NCBI RefSeq assembly: GCF_035481675.1
Contig: NZ_JAYJJW010000001.1
Coordinates: forward strand, 1 to 64,000
Direction of reading: 5' to 3'
Length of the DNA stretch: 64,000 nt
Source: Alteriqipengyuania_B sp035481675
Lineage (GTDB): Bacteria > Pseudomonadota > Alphaproteobacteria > Sphingomonadales > Sphingomonadaceae
Part shown: in pieces, positions 50,537 to 61,346 of the stretch
How positions within the stretch are numbered: the stretch's first letter is position 1
Layout of the letters: every line of letters begins with the position of its first letter
Notes under the pieces: model-generated
What the model was told of the DNA's origin: nothing
The model's input: only the letters and a program-made list of their open reading frames with translations
Database searches by the model: none
Program-made: the position numbers and the translations under genes

Positions 50537-51213
50537 CCCGGGTGTTCGCCTTCAGGCCGGAGCCGGGATTGTCCCGCACGGTTGCTGCCGGGCGAGATGA
50601 TGGCATCGAGATTGAAGGAGCACCGCTCGGCGAAGTCGCGGCCCTGCCCTGGGATGCGCCGCCCGCGCGTGAATACGACGGCCTGCTGGTCGGCAGTGCC
50701 AATGTCTTCCGGCACGGCGGCAGGGCCTTGCAAGGCTTGCGCGCGCTTCCGGTACACTGTGTCGGCGAAGCGACGGCCGAAGCCGCACGGGCGAAAGGGT
50801 TTTCGGTCGCAACGACAGGCGAGGGCGGCTTGCAGACAGTGCTCGACGGCTTGACCGGTCAGGATATCCACCTGTTGCGCCTGTCCGGAAGCGAGCGAGT
50901 GAACCTCAGCCCCACCGCCAAGGTCGAGGTGGACGAGATCGCGGTCTACGAAGTCTGGCCCCTGCCTCTGGACGAGGTCGTGGCACAAGGGTTGCCGGGC
51001 GGCATCGCGCTGCTCCATTCGGCCGCCACCGCGCGCCACCTTGCGCAGGAATGCGACCGGTTGGGGGTCGACCGCGCGGGGGTCGCCGTGGCTGCGCTCG
51101 GCTCGCGGATTGCTGCTGCCGCAGGGCCCGGCTGGGCGGCAATCCACAGCGCCGAACGGCCCGACGACGCCCATTTGCTGGCGCTGGTGTCGCAAATCTG
51201 TAAAACGGCCTGA
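50533..51213 (+). CDS. hemD: Uroporphyrinogen-III synthase
   Basis: The 226-residue product is a divergent HemD, which closes hydroxymethylbilane to uroporphyrinogen III. The family conserves little; visible landmarks are the N-terminal VFAFRPEPGLSRT, YDGLLVGSANVFRHGG, VHCVGEATAEAARAKGF and the C-terminal ALLHSAATARHLAQ...ALGSRIAAAAG. The GTG at 50533 overlaps the hemC stop (GTGA). Position after hemC makes the assignment firm. Confidence 0.9.
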   Translation: MTRVFAFRPEPGLSRTVAAGRDDGIEIEGAPLGEVAALPWDAPPAREYDGLLVGSANVFRHGGRALQGLRALPVHCVGEATAEAARAKGFSVATTGEGGLQTVLDGLTGQDIHLLRLSGSERVNLSPTAKVEVDEIAVYEVWPLPLDEVVAQGLPGGIALLHSAATARHLAQECDRLGVDRAGVAVAALGSRIAAAAGPGWAAIHSAERPDDAHLLALVSQICKTA

Positions 51214-51262
51214 GGGACGGGATGCTGCCGCGGCAGCCAATGGGATCGGCAAGCCTTAATTC

Positions 51263-52198
51263 ATGATCGAAGATTACCCTGCGCGCATGCGGAACGAGCG
51301 GGCTCCGAAATCGAAAACCCGGCTGATCGCCACCGTGGCGCTGGTCGGCTTCCTCGTCGGCGGGGCGGCGGCCGGCATCGCCGCGTGGCAGACCGGCCTG
51401 TTCGACCGGCCGACCGAATATGTGGAGGTGCCAACGCCCGAAGAGCTGGACGCGGCGCTGCCCGATGCGACGATAGACCCCAGCCCCACGCCGTCCGCCA
51501 CCGCCAGCGAGCCTGCCACTGCGCGCCAGGTGGACCAGGTGGTGCGCCAGACCGGCGGCCTCGACCAGCGCATCGCCGCGCTCGAACAGCGGCTCGCCCG
51601 GCTGGATTTGCAGGCCGAGGCGGCCGCCGGCAACGCAGCGCGCGCGGAAAGCCTGCTCATCGCATTTTCCACCCGCCGCACGCTGGAACGCGGCGGCGAC
51701 CTGGGCTTCCTTGCCGACCAGTTGCGCCTGCGCTTCGGCGAGGCCAAGCCGCGCGCCGTGCGCACCATCCTCGACCTCAGCCGCGAACCTGTCCGGCTGG
51801 ACGAGCTCGCCGCGCGCCTCAACGGGATGGAGGACGACCTCGTCGGCAACCCGGAAGGCGAGGGGCTCTTCGCCAACCTTTCGCGCAACCTGGGTTCGCT
51901 GTTCATCATCCGCCGCACCGATACGCCTTCGCCGCAGCCCGAACGCCGGGTCGAGCGGGCGAAAGAGGCGTTGCAGAACGGGCGGGTCTCAATCGCGATC
52001 GAGGAGATTCGGCGGCTCCCTACCGCGGGCATCGCGGAAGACTGGCTCGACGATGCGGAACGGTATGTCCGAATGCAGGATGCCTTGGAGCAGCTCGAAA
52101 GCGCAGCCATCCTGGAGCCTGAATTGCTGCGCGATGCCGATGGGCAGAACGTCACGCAACCGGGCGTCACTGCATCGCCCGCGGCCAGGCGAAACTAG
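51263..52198 (+). CDS. HemX/mitofilin-like membrane protein
   Basis: The 311-residue product has a cytoplasmic basic start, one transmembrane helix at about residues 21-43 (IATVALVGFLVGGAAAGIAAW) and a Pro/Thr/Ser-rich linker. A predicted coiled coil follows around residues 95-130 (GLDQRIAALEQRLARLDLQAE), then a helical C-terminal domain. This is the COG4223/mitofilin-like layout found after hemD in alphaproteobacteria. A role in haem-pathway organisation or membrane architecture is inferred from position only. An alternative ATG lies at 51287. Its stop shares CTAG with the convergent monooxygenase stop. Confidence 0.78.
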   Translation: MIEDYPARMRNERAPKSKTRLIATVALVGFLVGGAAAGIAAWQTGLFDRPTEYVEVPTPEELDAALPDATIDPSPTPSATASEPATARQVDQVVRQTGGLDQRIAALEQRLARLDLQAEAAAGNAARAESLLIAFSTRRTLERGGDLGFLADQLRLRFGEAKPRAVRTILDLSREPVRLDELAARLNGMEDDLVGNPEGEGLFANLSRNLGSLFIIRRTDTPSPQPERRVERAKEALQNGRVSIAIEEIRRLPTAGIAEDWLDDAERYVRMQDALEQLESAAILEPELLRDADGQNVTQPGVTASPAARRN

Positions 52199-53424
52199 CC
52201 TTTGAGCAGCTCGGGCAAGTCGCCCGATACGCCGCGCGCCTCGTCCATGAAGAAACGCTTCAGCATGCCGCTGCGCTGGACGCCGGCCATACCGAGTCGC
52301 CGGACCGCGCTCGCCGCCTTGCCGGGGATGCCGAACAGGCGGGTGAGCCCGTCGGTCGCCAGCGCGACCGAGAATGCGTCGAGCCCACGCCACGTCTCGT
52401 AGCGCTTGAGCAGTTGCGCGTCGCCGGGTTCGAGCCCCAGCCGCCGCCCTTCGTCCAGCACCTCGACCAGTGCGCCCACGTCGCGCAGGCCGAGGTTCAG
52501 TCCCTGGCCTGCGATCGGGTGGATGCCGTGGGCCGCGTCGCCGACCAGCACCAGCCGCTCCTCCGTGATCCTGGCCGTGTGATGGAAGCCGAGCGGCCAC
52601 GCCGCGCGCGAACCTTCGAGCGAGAGCGAGCCGAACATGCCGCCCATGCGCTTTTCCACTTCGTGCAGGAACGCGCGGTCGTTGAGGCCGACATAGGCCG
52701 CCGCCTCGTCCGCCGCGACGGTCCACACCAGCGCGCTTCGATGCTGCCCGTCCGGCCCGTCGAGCAGGGGCAGGAGGGCGAAGGGCCCGTCGGGGTAAAA
52801 GATTTCCCAAGCGACGTTGTCGTGCGGTTTCGCGTGGGCGAGGCCGGTGACGATGGCGGCGTGGCTGTATTGCCATTGGGCCATGCCGATGCCCGCTTCG
52901 TCGCGGGTGGGGGAGCGGCGCCCCTCGGCGGCGACCATCAGGCTGGCGGAAAGTACCGTACCTTCCGCCAGCGTGGCCGAAACGCCGTGCGCGTCACGCT
53001 GGCGCGAGGTTATCTCCGACTTGGCGTGCCAGGCGATCTTGGGCTCTTTCGCGGCGGCTTCGAACAAGGCGGTGCGCAAAGTGCGGTTGGCGAACATGCG
53101 CCCGAGCGATCCTTCGTGCGGCTCGGGCTGGAAGTCGATCCGGCCGGGGCGCTGCTGGTCCGTCACCGCGATACTGGCGATGGGGCAGGCATGTGGTTCC
53201 AGCGCCGGGGCGAGGCCGATGTTCTTGAACAGGTTCCAGCTGGCCGTGCTGATCGCGGTGGCGCGCCCGTCATACCCCTCCGCCGTCAGTTCCGCCGGAT
53301 CGGCGCGATCGACGACATGGCTGGTCAGGCCGCGGCGGGCGGCGGTCAGCGCCAGTGTCATGCCGACGAGTCCGCCGCCAAGGATCAGGAGATCGCGCCG
53401 GTCCGGGGGGGAAGGATCGCTCAT
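52195..53424 (-). CDS. UbiH/UbiF/COQ6-family FAD-dependent monooxygenase
   Basis: The 409-residue flavoprotein hydroxylates an aromatic ring, most likely in ubiquinone synthesis. It has LLILGGGLVGMTLALTAAR for FAD binding, the DGRATAIS motif typical of the ubiquinone group and VAAEGRRSPTRDEAGI. GDAAHGIHPIAGQGLNLGLRDV follows near residue 290. Which ring position it acts on cannot be decided. The ATG at 53424 overlaps the stop of the phosphatase gene (ATGA); the longer frame is ignored. Confidence 0.9.
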   Translation of the reverse strand: MSDPSPPDRRDLLILGGGLVGMTLALTAARRGLTSHVVDRADPAELTAEGYDGRATAISTASWNLFKNIGLAPALEPHACPIASIAVTDQQRPGRIDFQPEPHEGSLGRMFANRTLRTALFEAAAKEPKIAWHAKSEITSRQRDAHGVSATLAEGTVLSASLMVAAEGRRSPTRDEAGIGMAQWQYSHAAIVTGLAHAKPHDNVAWEIFYPDGPFALLPLLDGPDGQHRSALVWTVAADEAAAYVGLNDRAFLHEVEKRMGGMFGSLSLEGSRAAWPLGFHHTARITEERLVLVGDAAHGIHPIAGQGLNLGLRDVGALVEVLDEGRRLGLEPGDAQLLKRYETWRGLDAFSVALATDGLTRLFGIPGKAASAVRRLGMAGVQRSGMLKRFFMDEARGVSGDLPELLKG

Positions 53425-55079
53425 TCGCAGCTGCTTCCCGCCCCGGCCAAGATATCGCGGCACACGCCGTCCAGCCCTTCGGCTGCCGGCATGCCGAGCA
53501 CGCCCATCAGCGTCGGCAGGATGTCCGGCGTCACGATCGGCAGCGATTGTTCGAAATTCGCGATGCCGGTCCGCCAGAACAGGATCGGCACGCGGCGGTC
53601 GTAATCCCACGGGCTGCCGTGCGTGGCGATATAGCTGCCGGGATCGGGGATCGGCGTGACTTCGGGCTGCAGCAGGACGAGGAGATCGCCCGAACGGCCG
53701 GGGTAATGCGAGGCGCGCAGCCGTTCCAGCAGCGACCAGCCGCGCGGATCGCCCACGGGGATGTCGACTTCCATGATCTGGGCGCTGGTATAGGTCTGCG
53801 CCACATCCGGATGCGCCGCGTAGAGGCCCTGAGCCATAGAGAGCACTTCTGCGCGTCGCTCGGCCGGGACCAGCGGGTGGACGTAGACGTCGCCGAAGGG
53901 CGAATCGCCCGCAAGTGCCGGTACCTCGAAGCCCATCGCTTCGGAAATACGCGCGCCGACGGCTTCGGGCGCGAGGACCGGATCGACCCGGCGCGCGTCG
54001 GGCGCGCCTTGCGCGGTGGCGCGTTCGGGAATGTCGAGCCCGCCATGGTCGGCGGTCAGCACCACGACATAGTCCGTGCCGCGGGCATCGAGCGCGGCGA
54101 AGAAATCGCCCAGCTCGCGGTCGATATTGGCGACCGTGATGCAGGATTCGACGCCGTTGGTGCCGTAGCCGTGGCCGACATAGTCGGTGGCCGACAGGCT
54201 GATCGAGAGGACATCGACCACGCCGCGCCCGCCAAGATCGTGTTCAGCCACCAGCCCTTCGGCGATATCGAGCACCGCGCTGTCGCTGCGCGGGGAGGCG
54301 AGGAAGCCGCGTCCGTCATCCGCAGTGAGCGCGAAGCTGCCCGTTCCCACGGTGCGCTCGCCCACCGCGAAGGGAATGCTGCGGCTGTCGCAATAGGACG
54401 GGACGGGCAGGGCAGGGGCACCGCTCGCAAGCGTTGCCGCCACTTGCGCATTGACCCGGTCGACCGACGCGCTCGGCCCGCTGGCGCCGAAATTGCCGAA
54501 GCCCTTGCCGGTCCACCAGAAGATCGCATCCGCCGTCGGCCCCGCCATCATCAGCGCGGCGCGATCCTTGCCGGAAATTGCGACATTGCGGCTGCCCGGC
54601 GAAACCGCTTTCAACCGCCCGCCCAGCGTGGGGACAAGAAGGTTGATGGAACTGGCGACAAAGCGTTCCTCGCTTAACTGCGGGACCCTGGCCGGGTCTT
54701 CCGCGCAGTAGATTTCCTTGTTGTCCCGCGCCACGGTGAAATCCGCCCAGCCATTGGCGATGATGCCGGTGTTGGCGGGGTAGAAGCCGGTCAGGATGGT
54801 CGAGTGGCCGGGACACGTCTCGGTCGCCGCCTGCGCCTGGTATCCGTTGGGGAAGACCGCACCGTTCAGCAGTCGTGCAAGCCCGCCCGTGTAATGGGCG
54901 CGATATTGTTCGAACAGGTCCGAGGAAAGCTGGTCGACGGAGATCGCCACCACCAGCGTGGGCGAGTCGCCGGTCGACGGCACCACTGCCGGGGGCGTGC
55001 TGGCCGCAGGTTCCTGTGCGGCGGCGCAACCACCGGCAAGCAGGGCGAAAGCTGGGATCAGGGCGGCTAGCGGCTTCAT
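53421..55079 (-). CDS. PafA-type alkaline phosphatase lipoprotein
   Basis: The 552-residue product starts with a lipoprotein-like signal (LLAGGC). It has an alkaline phosphatase/phosphodiesterase superfamily domain with VVAISVDQLSSDLFEQY, a probable nucleophile Thr88 in ATETCPGHSTILTG, ISLSATDYVGHGYG and VVLTADHGG for the two zinc sites. The Thr nucleophile and length match PafA-like periplasmic phosphomonoesterases, which release phosphate constitutively. The ATG at 55079 has GGAG six bases upstream (inside the alternative MLETV extension). It is coupled to the UbiH-type gene downstream. Confidence 0.88.
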   Translation of the reverse strand: MKPLAALIPAFALLAGGCAAAQEPAASTPPAVVPSTGDSPTLVVAISVDQLSSDLFEQYRAHYTGGLARLLNGAVFPNGYQAQAATETCPGHSTILTGFYPANTGIIANGWADFTVARDNKEIYCAEDPARVPQLSEERFVASSINLLVPTLGGRLKAVSPGSRNVAISGKDRAALMMAGPTADAIFWWTGKGFGNFGASGPSASVDRVNAQVAATLASGAPALPVPSYCDSRSIPFAVGERTVGTGSFALTADDGRGFLASPRSDSAVLDIAEGLVAEHDLGGRGVVDVLSISLSATDYVGHGYGTNGVESCITVANIDRELGDFFAALDARGTDYVVVLTADHGGLDIPERATAQGAPDARRVDPVLAPEAVGARISEAMGFEVPALAGDSPFGDVYVHPLVPAERRAEVLSMAQGLYAAHPDVAQTYTSAQIMEVDIPVGDPRGWSLLERLRASHYPGRSGDLLVLLQPEVTPIPDPGSYIATHGSPWDYDRRVPILFWRTGIANFEQSLPIVTPDILPTLMGVLGMPAAEGLDGVCRDILAGAGSSCE

Positions 55080-55142
55080 GACGGTCTCCAACATATGCGG
55101 CAGTGCTTTACAGAGGCGGTTGCCGAGGGCAAGCGCGCCCTG

Positions 55143-57221
55143 ATGTATCCGCGAATGATGACGGTTGTTCGGCTGATGGCGCTGGCGCTGCTGCTGGCCT
55201 GCGGGCTGGCGCAGCCTGCTTCCGCGCAGGTGCAGGCACAGGCGCCAGCGCAGGCGCAATTGCGCAATCCGGCGACGCTGGCGGTCGAAGGCCCGGTGCT
55301 GCCGGGCGAAACGGTCGAGGTCGCCATCGCCTTTGCGCCCCGCGAAGGCTGGCACGGATACTGGTTCAACCCCGGCGATGCGGGCAAGGGCATGGAACTG
55401 CGCTGGGACCTGCCGCCCGGCTGGCGGGCGGGCGAACCGCGCTATCCCGTGCCGGAGACGCTGTTCGCCTTCGGCTTCATGAACCACGTCTACAAGTCGC
55501 CCTATGCCGTGCTTGTGCCGCTTACCGTGCCGGCCGACGCGGCGGAGGGCCCCACACTGATCGGGGTGCGGGCGGAATATCTTGCCTGTTCGGATTCGCT
55601 CTGCGTGCGCGAAACTGCGGAGTTAATCGGCAACGTAGTGGTGGGCGCGGATGGGCGGCGCGATCCGCGCTTCGCCCGCTGGGAAGCGAAAATCCCGCCG
55701 CGCATTGATGCCACGGCGCGGGTCGAACGAGAAGGCGAGACCCTGCGTATCGCGATACCCCTGCCCCAAACGCAGGCGCTGGGCCGCCCGCATGTCTTCA
55801 TCGCGGAGGACGGCCTCGTCCAATATGGCGAGCAACAGGCATTCTATCGCGGCGAGGACCGGCTCGTGGCGGTGCTGGCGGCCAAGGGCGATGCCAATCC
55901 GAGCAGCCTTTCGGGCGTCCTGCGTTTCGGCAACAGCGGCCGCGGGATCGCCTTTACTGCGGAGCGCGGGCCGGTGGGGCTGGGTTCGACCACGCCGCTG
56001 GAGGCCAGCAACGCACCGTCGATCGGGTGGCTGTTCCTGGCAGCCTTCGTCGGCGGGATCGTGCTCAACATCCTGCCCTGCGTGTTCCCGATCCTCAGCC
56101 TGAAGGCGCTCCACCTCGCCCGCGCGGGTGAGAGCGAGAGCGCCGCGCGGCGCGATGCGTTGGCGTATACGGGCGGCGTGATGATCGCCGTGCTTGGCCT
56201 CGGCGTGCTGCTTCTCGCCTTGCGGGCGGGCGGGGAGCAGGTGGGCTGGGCGTTCCAGCTGCAGCAGCCGGGCATCGTCCTCGCCCTGCTGGTGCTGGTC
56301 ACCGCCATCACCGCGAACCTTGCAGGTGTGTTCGAACTGCCGACGCTGGCCGGGCGGCGTCAGGCCAGCGGATCCTTTGCCACGGGGCTCCTCGCCGCCT
56401 TCATCGCGACGCCGTGCACCGGCCCCTTCATGGCGGCAGCGCTGGGCGCGGCGCTGATCCTGCCGACGCAGTATGCGCTCGGCCTGTTCGCCGCGCTGGG
56501 CCTCGGGTTCGCGCTGCCTTTCCTGTTGCTCGGCTTCGTGCCGGCACTGCGCAGCCGCTTGCCGAGGCCGGGCGGCTGGATGGCGCATTTCCGCCGCTGG
56601 ATGGCGCTGCCGATGGGCGTGACCGCGCTGGCGGTGCTGTGGCTGGCCGTGCGCATCGGCGGCTGGCCCTTTGCCGCCATCGGCCTTGCCATCGCGCTGG
56701 TGGTGATCGCCATGCTGATGGGGGCCGGGCGCCGCCAGCGCGGCGGCAGGCCCGTGGGCGGCGGGATGATCGCGGGCGGGCTCGCCGTGGTCCTCGCGCT
56801 GGCCGTCGTCGCGCCGCGCTGGATCGACGAGGTGGAGGCCGACGCCGGCGTGCTCGACCCGGCGGATTTCAGCGAGGCTACCCTCGCGCAGGCGAAGGCG
56901 ACGGGCCGGCCGGTCTTCCTGTGGTTTACCGCCGACTGGTGCCTGACGTGCAAGGTCAACGAGAAGGTCGCGATCGAGCGCGAGGCCACGCGCGACGCCT
57001 TTGCCGATGCGGGCGTGATCGCGATCCGCGGCGACTGGACGCGCAGCAATCCTGCCATCACCCGCTACCTCGAAAGCAAGGGCGTGGCGGGTATCCCGCT
57101 CTATGTCTGGATCGACCGGGACGGTGAGGAACAGGTCCTGCCGCAGGTGCTCGGCCCCGACAGCCTCATCGATCTGGCAGGGGCGAGCCCGAAGACCCCG
57201 GCGCGCGGCACTCCGCAATAA
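55143..57221 (+). CDS. DsbD-type thiol:disulfide reductase (thioredoxin family)
   Basis: The ~692-residue product has a signal peptide (ALALLLACGLAQPASAQ) and an N-terminal periplasmic domain with Cys in EYLACSDSLC. The central membrane domain of about eight helices carries the two redox Cys motifs NILPCVFPILSLKAL and TPCTGPFMAAAL. The C-terminal thioredoxin domain has the active site WFTADWCLTCKVNE. It carries electrons from cytoplasmic thioredoxin to periplasmic proteins. ATGs at 55143 and 55155 are both possible starts, with no clear ribosome site. The 3' end overlaps a convergent lipoprotein gene by 56 bases. Confidence 0.92.
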   Translation: MYPRMMTVVRLMALALLLACGLAQPASAQVQAQAPAQAQLRNPATLAVEGPVLPGETVEVAIAFAPREGWHGYWFNPGDAGKGMELRWDLPPGWRAGEPRYPVPETLFAFGFMNHVYKSPYAVLVPLTVPADAAEGPTLIGVRAEYLACSDSLCVRETAELIGNVVVGADGRRDPRFARWEAKIPPRIDATARVEREGETLRIAIPLPQTQALGRPHVFIAEDGLVQYGEQQAFYRGEDRLVAVLAAKGDANPSSLSGVLRFGNSGRGIAFTAERGPVGLGSTTPLEASNAPSIGWLFLAAFVGGIVLNILPCVFPILSLKALHLARAGESESAARRDALAYTGGVMIAVLGLGVLLLALRAGGEQVGWAFQLQQPGIVLALLVLVTAITANLAGVFELPTLAGRRQASGSFATGLLAAFIATPCTGPFMAAALGAALILPTQYALGLFAALGLGFALPFLLLGFVPALRSRLPRPGGWMAHFRRWMALPMGVTALAVLWLAVRIGGWPFAAIGLAIALVVIAMLMGAGRRQRGGRPVGGGMIAGGLAVVLALAVVAPRWIDEVEADAGVLDPADFSEATLAQAKATGRPVFLWFTADWCLTCKVNEKVAIEREATRDAFADAGVIAIRGDWTRSNPAITRYLESKGVAGIPLYVWIDRDGEEQVLPQVLGPDSLIDLAGASPKTPARGTPQ

Positions 57222-57711
57222 GCCGGCCGAGAAGCGGGCTGGCGGGCAGGTCCAGCCGTCCGCCGCCGGGCAGTGTGGCGTAAAGGTCGCGGCTTCCGGT
57301 CAGCGGGTCGAGATCCGGCGAATCTGCCGCGACAGTCCCTTCCCAGCGCCAGCGATTGCCGCGCCAGGTGGCATCGACCGGGATGCGCGCCATCGTGCCG
57401 TTGCCGATGAAGGCGAAGAAAGCCTGCGCTTCCGCATCGGCGGCCAGGTGGCGCACGATGCGCACGGCGTTCGCGCCGCGCTCGCCCGGTTCGCAGGCGA
57501 TCGAAAGGAACGGGCGCTCGCCGATATTGCCGAACAACAGCTGGCCGTCCGGCCCCGGGGACCAGATCGCTTCGCTCGTGTCGGGGGACTCGATCGGATC
57601 GGTGGCGCCGGCGTAGGCTTTTTCGAGGTCGATCCGCTGCTGCGCATTGTCCTGCTCCGGCTGCTGGCACGCGGCGAGGAGGAGCGGGAAAGCGAGGAAA
57701 GACAAGCGCAT
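57166..57711 (-). CDS. Hypothetical lipoprotein
   Basis: The 181-residue product has a lipoprotein signal ending in LLLAAC. The mature part begins with a charged segment and has a beta-rich domain with SIACEPGERGANAVRIVRHLAAD, FFAFIGNGTMARIPVDATW and GRLIAECR, a pattern seen in sphingomonad lipoproteins of unknown function. The open frame upstream is ignored because the signal peptide fixes the ATG at 57711. It is downstream of uvrB on the same strand (68-base gap), and its last 56 bases lie antisense to the DsbD gene. Confidence 0.78.
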   Translation of the reverse strand: MRLSFLAFPLLLAACQQPEQDNAQQRIDLEKAYAGATDPIESPDTSEAIWSPGPDGQLLFGNIGERPFLSIACEPGERGANAVRIVRHLAADAEAQAFFAFIGNGTMARIPVDATWRGNRWRWEGTVAADSPDLDPLTGSRDLYATLPGGGRLDLPASPLLGRLIAECRAPGSSGSPLPDR

Positions 57712-57779
57712 CGCGCGCCATCTAGGCACGCGGATTGCGATGGCCAAGCAGGCAGGCAGCCGCAGCGGCGGATAAGTGC

Positions 57780-59963
<2,184 letters not shown>

Positions 59964-60110
59964 GGCGGACCATATGGGGAACGCGGCCGGATGGCGCAAC
60001 ATGGGACAGGGGGAAGGGCGCGCGGAATTCGGCCTTAGCTTTGCGGGCATTGTCTGCCATAAGGCACGCCAAGCCGCTTTTGGGCGCAAGAATAATCAGG
60101 GGAGTTTCAC

Positions 60111-60674
60111 ATGAACAAGTTTGCATCGATCGCAATCGGCCTGCCGCTCGGCCTTGCCCTGGCAGCCTGCGGCGGGAACGACGAAGCGGCGGAAGGTGCC
60201 GGCGAAACGGCATCGGCAGAGGCCGTGATGGCGCAGCCGGGCGAATATCGCACCACTGCCACGCTGGCCGACCTCAACGTACCCAGCGCCGATGCGGGCC
60301 AGCTGGAGCAGATCCGCGCCATCCTCAGCGAAGGGTTGGCCGAGGGCAAGACCTTCTGCCTCGCTGCGCAGGATGCCGAGGCCGCCGGCCGCGAACTGGC
60401 GAAGCAGCTGGCCGAAGGCGATTGCTCGGTCGAGGAATTCGCGCTCAACGGCGGGAACATGGACGCATCCATGATGTGCACCATCGATCTGGGCGAAGGC
60501 CGGACGTCCGAAGGCCCGGTCAGCGTGGAAGGCACGGTGCGCGAACAGAGCTCGTCCATGACCGTGGCAATGGACCAGGTGATGCCGGGCGCCGGCGGAT
60601 CCGAAATGACCGCCAACATGACCATTCGCATGGATTCCCAGCGGATCGGCGAATGCACCGCCGACGCGGGTTGA
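60111..60674 (+). CDS. DUF3617 family lipoprotein (first of pair)
   Basis: The 187-residue product has a lipoprotein signal (LALAAC) and a DUF3617-like domain: QPGEYRTTATLADLNVP at the start, a conserved Cys in KTFCLAAQDA, GDCSVEEF, and the C-terminal MTIRMDSQRIGEC. These exported proteins are common in sphingomonads; no function is established. GGGGAG lies eight bases before the ATG. A paralogue follows after 11 bases, preceded by GAAGGGAAAG, so they form a tandem pair. Confidence 0.82.
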   Translation: MNKFASIAIGLPLGLALAACGGNDEAAEGAGETASAEAVMAQPGEYRTTATLADLNVPSADAGQLEQIRAILSEGLAEGKTFCLAAQDAEAAGRELAKQLAEGDCSVEEFALNGGNMDASMMCTIDLGEGRTSEGPVSVEGTVREQSSSMTVAMDQVMPGAGGSEMTANMTIRMDSQRIGECTADAG

Positions 60675-60685
60675 AGGGAAAGATA

Positions 60686-61279
60686 ATGAAAAGACTGGGT
60701 AAGTTCGTTCTGGCGGCCGCCGCGCCGGCCATGATGCTGGCAGGCTGCAACGCGAGCGACGGGTCGGCCGATGCCGACGGCGATGGCACCATCTCCGAAG
60801 AGGAAATGGCCGGCGCGACCGAGGGGCTGACCAAGCTGCAGCCGGGCGAATACAAGATGGCGATGGAACTGGTCTCCATCCAGGATGCCTCGCTGAGCGA
60901 AGAGGAAATCAAGCAGGCCAAGGAAGGCTTCGCGATGATGTCCAACATGGCGCCGCCGCGATGCATCACTGCCGAGGAAGGCGATGAAGGCATCATGGCG
61001 CTCGCCAAGGAAATGCAGCGCGGCGATTGCGAAACTACCAAGATGGTTTCCGACGCGAACAAGTTCGATGCCGAAATGACCTGCAAGGGGCCGCAGGGCG
61101 ACGCGACCGTCGCCATGGAAGGCACCGCCACGGAAACCTCCTCATCAATAACCATGACCATGAGCCAGCCTGCCGGGCAGGACGCCGATGGCCCCAAGGG
61201 CGCGGTGATGCGCGTTTCGATGGAACGGACCGGCGATTGCGGTGCAGCGTCCGGCGGCGCGGCCAAGAAGGCCGGCTGA
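60686..61279 (+). CDS. DUF3617 family lipoprotein with EF-hand-like loop (second of pair)
   Basis: The 197-residue product has a lipoprotein signal (MMLAGC) and a DUF3617-like domain (QPGEYKMAMELVSIQD, RCITAEEGDEG, GDCETTKM, MRVSMERTGDC). Directly after the signal, residues about 30-41 read DADGDGTISEEE, which matches a canonical 12-residue EF-hand loop and is absent from its neighbour. One loop without a clear second EF-hand may not bind calcium tightly. It arose by tandem duplication with the preceding gene; role unknown. Confidence 0.82.
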   Translation: MKRLGKFVLAAAAPAMMLAGCNASDGSADADGDGTISEEEMAGATEGLTKLQPGEYKMAMELVSIQDASLSEEEIKQAKEGFAMMSNMAPPRCITAEEGDEGIMALAKEMQRGDCETTKMVSDANKFDAEMTCKGPQGDATVAMEGTATETSSSITMTMSQPAGQDADGPKGAVMRVSMERTGDCGAASGGAAKKAG

Positions 61280-61346
61280 TCGGCGCGCTGTCGCAACTTT
61301 TCTCGGAAACCTCGCCGCCCTGCCGCGTTCGGTCAGGGTGGCGGGT

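Noticed and set aside
61307..61346. CCCTG/CAGGG stem before the alpha/beta hydrolase
   Set aside because: Only five base pairs with bulges; no T-run and common in GC-rich DNA.
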